Below, piece by piece: positions 60,626 to 64,000 of a DNA stretch of 64,000 bases. The translations under genes and the position numbers were made by a program. A model generated the notes under the pieces. The model was not told where the DNA came from, did not search any database, and saw only the letters and a program-made list of their open reading frames with translations. The DNA comes from Phorcus lineatus (taxonomy: Eukaryota > Mollusca > Gastropoda > Trochida > Trochidae). Within the stretch, counting starts at the first letter, position 1, and each line of letters opens with the position of its first letter. The DNA lies in NCBI GenBank assembly GCA_921293015.1, contig OV121095.1:35995484-36059483 (forward strand), read 5' to 3'.

Positions 60626-61060
60626 CAACCTCCAGGTTGGTGGCAGTTGCAGGGGGCATTGTTGTTATGTTCCTTGTAACAATTTTGATTATGCCATGAA
60701 TAGTTACATGATAAATTATGATAGTAAATAGAAGGACAAGTAAGTCCAAATTTATTGTCAATCACTTCCTGAGTACTGTGTAAAGCTTTGGCACATCAGA
60801 TATATTGGTGCTTTATGTTTATAATGTTCTAGGACATTAGTGATATATAGACAGATTGAAATCATACAATCATACAAATATTCATCTAACATCCAATTTT
60901 CTTGTATTCTTCTGATTTATATAGCAATAAAATAAGTTCTATACTTCGTATAACAATCCATATCATGCTTGAATATTAAATATGGGGTGGTCCTTAACTT
61001 TATTTATTGACTATACAAGCTAGGAGTTTTCAACTTTTGAACCTTTAAGCTCTCTTTGGC
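60626..61060. other. Intron sequence, no feature seen
   Basis: AT-rich; nothing supported. Confidence 0.4.
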
Positions 61061-61074
61061 TACACACAGTACGC

Positions 61075-61215
61075 TCGACCTTGCTCTCAGAGGCAACGAG
61101 TATATAAGTGACATCACGTAACAGGCACTCGCTGTTTGGAGCCGTACATCTCGCATACAGGAAGAGTTACAAGACCATAGCAAAGTTATTGAAACTGCAC
61201 TCCCGAAGTAAAAAT
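61075..61215 (+). promoter_or_regulatory. TATA-containing promoter-like block in kinase intron 1
   Basis: This GC-richer block holds a TATA box (TATATAAG, 61101-61108) followed at once by TGACATCACGTAAC, which resembles a CRE/ATF site. About 100 bp further on, CTCCCGAA|GTAAAAATG is a weak donor. The arrangement could be an alternative first exon or the U3/R part of an LTR. No LTR partner or primer-binding site was found. It lies 1.7 kb upstream of kinase exon 2. Confidence 0.3.
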
Positions 61216-62335
61216 GTATGCTGACCTCGTCCCATTAAATGACTGTATCAAAAAAGGGAGAGAGAGCTTTTTACAATTTGGCATCTTTGTATTGTGAATT
61301 GAAACCTCTTTGTTGTATTCAGTCTTATGATTTGTTGTGAATTTGTTGCCAAGAAACATACTTTCATTTTTTACATCAATTTTTATTTTCTTTTTTGTGA
61401 TTGAACATTCCTTGCTACTGGTTCTTTTATGGAAATTTTTGTTTAAACAAATTTGCTATAATGCATGAAATTAAATGAATGTGGATGAAGGTATGGATGA
61501 GGATGAAGATGAAGAAAATGAATGAAAGGCAATCTATCTACAAATATACAACATTTCTATGCAGTTTTTTTTTTAGCTCATTAGGACTAAGAAGCTAGAA
61601 AGGCTAATAACATGGTGTCCATCTGTCAATAATACTCATACACCTTTTGTCAATTCCATGTTGCATCCTCTCAGGTAGATAACTTACTTTACAAAATACT
61701 CAAACATAGCTCTAGAATGCCTTTGTTTTTATCGTTACCCAAATTGTTTGTTTGTTTTTTATTTGAACTGTTGCTAAGCGATGAAAAGAAGACTAATTAT
61801 GCAGACATACTCTTTACCTACGTAACCCAACACTCCACAGATTTCCACCTTAACAGATTGCTAGTTAGCAGTGTCGAGATGCAGGTGCGTTTTTCTGAGC
61901 TAACAATTACATAACACACCTTCCGTGTCGGTTATTTGGGATTATGGGAAGACAAACACTTAGTGCATGTGTAATACTATAAATAACATGTGTGTGTTTC
62001 TTTGCTTGGAGCAAGATACAACAGAGATTGATATCTATGATATGATGAAGAAGTAAAGTTTCTACAAATTTCGCCATAAAGGGAGATTTTTGAGCCTTTA
62101 TCTTTTGGTACAGAATAGCCAAGATCTTTGGGTTGTTCCCTCTTTGAATTTGTCATAATTTGAAGTTTTTATCCAGAAAATAACTTGCTTTTAGGTAATC
62201 AGGTATATAAGTCCAGATGGCTAATGGAAAATCAAATCATCCGACCATCAGCAGTTGTCCTTTGCCTGTAGCCTATTCATTCACATTTTGACTGTACACA
62301 TGAACTCAAATCCTGAAGAGCTACAGAGCCCATTA
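61216..62335. other. Intron sequence, no feature supported
   Basis: A GAATGTGGATGAAGGTATGG/ATGAGGATGAAGATGAAG low-complexity patch lies at about 61476-61520. Nothing else is supported before the exon 2 relics. Confidence 0.4.
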
Positions 62336-62412
62336 GGTAGCTCAACATTTTGGAGAATATTACTAGCTCAGAAAAAGGCATCAGGCAGCATCAAGGTCAT
62401 GTTCATTATAGA
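62336..62412 (+). pseudogene. Decayed copy A of kinase exon 2, 5' part
   Basis: The sequence from about 62344 (AACATTTTGGAGAATATTAC, then TAGCTCAGAAAAAGGC) matches real exon 2 at 62934-62975 (AACATTTGGGAGAGTATTAC, then TAGCTCAGAAGAAAGGC). In the exon's frame it still reads FWRILLAQKK, against FGRVLLAQKK in the gene. The next codons have lost about four residues around the ATP lysine segment, and the acceptor is degraded to ATTAG. The match resumes after a SINE at 62723-62740. It is a relic of a tandem exon duplication, not a usable exon. Confidence 0.75.
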
Positions 62413-62415
62413 GGT

Positions 62416-62722
62416 GGGGCTGGGATAGCGCAGTGGTTAGCGCGTTCAGCTTCGGATCATGAGGTCCGTGGTTCCGGCCAGGGGCTCGGGAACTTTGTCT
62501 GCAGTAGAGAACTGTTCTACACGCAGTCAGGTTTGGGTGCAATGCTTCACTGAATTTCAGCACAGTAACACCCATTGTTTGCTAGTTTCAGCCGATGCTC
62601 GCAGGTTTCACTGCAATGCATAGCCACAATGGTGTTGCAGGATTTCTCATCGGGCTTTCTAGCAGCAGCGATATAAGTGAAGTATTTTTGAAAGCGGTGT
62701 TAAACCCCATATCACCTCACCT
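62416..62722 (+). mobile_element. tRNA-derived SINE (family A), full length with target-site duplication
   Basis: The head GATAGCGCAGTGGTTAGCGC is a Pol III A-box-like tRNA start. A degraded B box (GTGGTTCCGG) follows, then the family body with GAACTGTTCTACACGCAGT and CACTGAATTTCAGCACAG, ending in AAACCCCATATCACCTCACCT. Flanking direct repeats CATTATAGAGGT (62404-62415) and CATTAAAGAGGT (62723-62734) match at 11 of 12 bases. The element is inserted inside decayed exon copy A. Confidence 0.85.
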
Positions 62723-62740
62723 CATTAAAGAGGTCACCTG
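62723..62740 (+). pseudogene. Decayed copy A of kinase exon 2, 3' remnant after SINE
   Basis: After the SINE the sequence resumes with a duplicated CATTAAAGAGGT and then CACCTGATCAAGTTATCC. This parallels copy B (TATCTGATTAAGTTGTCC) and the IIRLK-coding part of true exon 2 (TATCAGGTTAAAAC). Removing the SINE and one duplication copy restores collinearity with copy B. Confidence 0.65.
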
Positions 62741-62792
62741 ATCAAGTTATCCCTCCATCTGTTGAATTTTCTTTTCCTATTTTTTACTCCAG

Positions 62793-62886
62793 GAATGGGA
62801 ACATTTGACAAAGTGGTACTAGCTAAGAAAATCAGGCAGCACCATGGCCTGTAGGTGATGACAATGACAGATTATCTGATTAAGTT
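62793..62886 (+). pseudogene. Decayed copy B of kinase exon 2
   Basis: It is preceded by an acceptor-like TTTTTACTCCAG and begins GAATGGGAACATTTGACAAA, against GAACGGGAACATTTGGGAGA in exon 2. In the exon's phase the loop reads GMGTFDKV instead of GTGTFGRV, so the second and third loop glycines are affected, and a TAG at 62852-62854 ends the frame. Similarity continues through AGGTGATG and AGATTATC. The flanking intron is also duplicated: GATCAAGTTATCC...TGTTGAATTTTC at 62738-62771 matches GATTAAGTTGTCC...TGTTGAATTTCG at 62878-62910. The repeat period is about 134 bp. Confidence 0.8.
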
Positions 62887-62926
62887 GTCCATTCATTTTG
62901 TTGAATTTCGTTTTTGTGTTTTCCAG

Positions 62927-63095
62927 GAACGGGAACATTTGGGAGAGTATTACTAGCTCAGAAGAAAGGCAGCAAACAGTACCATGCCCTGAAGGTGATG
63001 TCCATAGCAGAGATTATCAGGTTAAAACAGGCCGACCATATCAAGAGTGAGAAGGAGATCCTTACAGAGAGCAGACATCCTTTTATAGTCAATTT
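62927..63095 (+). CDS. PRKX: PRKX-like protein kinase, coding exon 2
   Basis: The acceptor is TTTTCCAG|GA and the donor is AATTT|GTAAG. The exon encodes the glycine-rich loop GTGTFGRV (residues 44-51), the ATP-anchoring lysine in ALKVMS (Lys66) and the helix C glutamate in SEKEIL (Glu85). The stretch KVMSIAEIIRLKQADH is closer to PRKX (KVMS, RLKQ) than to PKA-C, where the equivalent region reads KVVKLKQ. All N-lobe catalytic residues are intact. It begins with the last two bases of Gly44 and ends with two bases of Leu100, so it joins exons 1 and 3 without a frame break. Two decayed copies of this exon lie directly upstream (62336-62735 and 62793-62886). The intron before it is about 31 kb. 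Confidence 0.93.
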
Positions 63096-63766
63096 GTAAG
63101 TTTTTAGTCATATTTTGTATACAGCAATTGTTATCAAAGAGTTTTATGGCTTAGAGTAAGATAAAGATCATGCAGAAATCCCCAACATTCTTTTATTATC
63201 AGTTGGATTTTGGGATGGCTATTAAAAGATACATGATGTACAGTTTTGCTTAAATCTGCAAGTCAATAATAATTTGGTTCTTTCTTAACTTTTATTTAGG
63301 AGAGTGACATTAATTTGTTGAAAATATTCATCTCTTAAATAGCATTCAATGGGTATGTATAAATCTTTGTGACACAGTCATCTCCGATTCCAGTGGTTCC
63401 TTCTCTCCCTCTCTCTCACAAAAGTAGCTGGTGGTGGAATAACATAGCGTTAGGCTTTAGATCAAGAAGTCCAAGGTTGAGATCCGGCTAGGTGCTATGC
63501 AACTTTGTCCGCAGTAGAGAACTATTCTACATGCAGTAAGTTTTGGGTGCAATGCTGCACTGAATGTCAGTGCAGTACCACTCACTGTTTGCTAGTTCAA
63601 AGAGAAGCTTGCAGATTTCACTGCAATGCTTAGCCACAATGGTGTTGCGGGTTTTCTCCCTGCATTAATAATACCAGCTGTGTTATGAAGGAAATATTCT
63701 TGAAAGAACCCCCAAATCACCTCAACTCACCTTACAAATGTAACAATGTAACTTCTCTTATTGCAG
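63096..63766 (+). other. PRKX-like kinase intron 2
   Basis: This 671-bp GT-AG intron lies between exons 2 and 3. Nearly half is a tRNA-derived SINE (63428-63732) whose 3' end lies about 34 bp upstream of exon 3. The branch-site-like TAAC motifs and the pyrimidine tract lie in the short stretch left between them. The first 330 bp show nothing recognisable. Confidence 0.85.
63428..63732 (+). mobile_element. tRNA-derived SINE (family A), diverged full-length copy
   Basis: It has the same order as the 62416 copy: a tRNA-like head with GGTTGAGATCC as the B box, a body with GAACTATTCTACATGCAGT, CACTGAATGTCAGTGCAGTA and TTAGCCACAATGGTGTTGCG, and the tail CCCCAAATCACCTCAACTCACC. It is more diverged than the 62.4-kb copy, so older. 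It ends about 34 bp before kinase exon 3. Confidence 0.8.
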
Positions 63767-64000
63767 ATACTGGACAAAGCATGATGAAAAGTTTCTTTAT
63801 ATGTTGATGGAATTTGCCCCCGGTGGTGAGCTGTTCTCATATTTACGCAATTATGGATTTTTCAAGAACGCTGATGCAACGTTTTATGCATGTGAGATTG
63901 TTTCCGCACTTGAATTTCTGCATTCCCGACAAATAGTGTACAGAGACCTCAAGCCAGAAAATCTACTCCTGGATACTGAAGGCCACATGAAGATCACTGA
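63767..64000 (+). CDS. PRKX: PRKX-like protein kinase, coding exon 3 (runs off the window)
   Basis: The acceptor is CTTCTCTTATTGCAG|A. The exon continues the kinase from Leu100 to about residue 177 and is cut by the window edge. Visible landmarks are the gatekeeper segment FLYMLMEF (gatekeeper Met114), the PRKX-like [10 protein letters not shown], and the catalytic loop [11 protein letters not shown] with Asp160, Lys162 and Asn165. YRD replaces the usual HRD; YRD is normal in PKA, PRKX and other AGC kinases. The DFG motif, activation-loop threonine and C-tail must lie beyond 64000. Together, exons 1-3 cover the N-lobe and the first part of the C-lobe with no disabling change, so the gene looks functional. 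Confidence 0.93.

Noticed and set aside
61490-61530. GATGAAGATGAAGAAAATG acidic-coding patch
   Set aside because: Simple-sequence repeat with stops close by on the coding frame and no splice sites.

Overview
This is an AT-rich, intron- and repeat-dense stretch of animal nuclear DNA. Only one gene can be named with confidence: a PRKX-type (PKA catalytic-like) serine/threonine kinase on the + strand. Its first coding exon is at 31720-31849, exon 2 at 62927-63095, and exon 3 runs from 63767 off the right edge. Intron 1 is therefore about 31 kb and fills almost the whole right half of the window. Dispersed motifs resemble ones familiar from mollusc, and especially gastropod, genomes: AAGGGAGATAACTC / AAGGGAGGCAACTG, and a SINE whose 3' part reads like 'CGCCGCTTTCAAGAGTATTTC'. 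I infer a mollusc, probably a gastropod; no species can be named.

Left part (1-25.3 kb): a possible + strand terminal exon with a poly(A) signal near 0.7-1.3 kb; an 88-bp satellite at 8.5-9.5 kb; a 445-bp-class foldback element at 10.3 kb and again at 22.6 kb with a 9-bp target duplication; a TTAA-flanked, piggyBac-like non-autonomous element at 11.07-13.52 kb built from degenerate ~190-bp units; a dead Tc1 (DD34E) transposase at 17.2-18.2 kb with an inverted fragment of a second copy at 16.3 kb; and a partial - strand gene whose 5' exons are at about 25.1-25.25 kb (untranslated), 23217-23376 (start codon) and 21440-21478. Its product is not recognised. Two further - strand exon-like segments with protein-level similarity to each other lie at 16.8-16.9 and 18.4-18.5 kb.

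Middle (23.8-31.7 kb): an 813-bp hAT-type MITE with an 8-bp target duplication, a 106-bp hairpin MITE with an 8-bp target duplication, a Penelope-like fragment, several kb with nothing recognisable, then the kinase promoter and 5' UTR.

Right part (31.85-62.9 kb): kinase intron 1, holding several SINE families, nested insertions, a long (TA)n tract with a near-perfect 143-bp palindrome, and at least nine local direct duplications or short tandem arrays. One good-looking orphan exon (58804-58958) and a TATA-containing promoter-like block (61.1 kb) may belong to transposons or alternative transcripts.

The most notable observation is just upstream of kinase exon 2. Two decayed tandem copies of that exon and its splice-acceptor flank sit there, and the first is split by a SINE with 11 of 12 matching bases in its target duplication. 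No prokaryote-like system, CRISPR array or rRNA gene is present. I saw no convincing new multi-gene system; the novelty is in exon duplication and transposable-element architecture.
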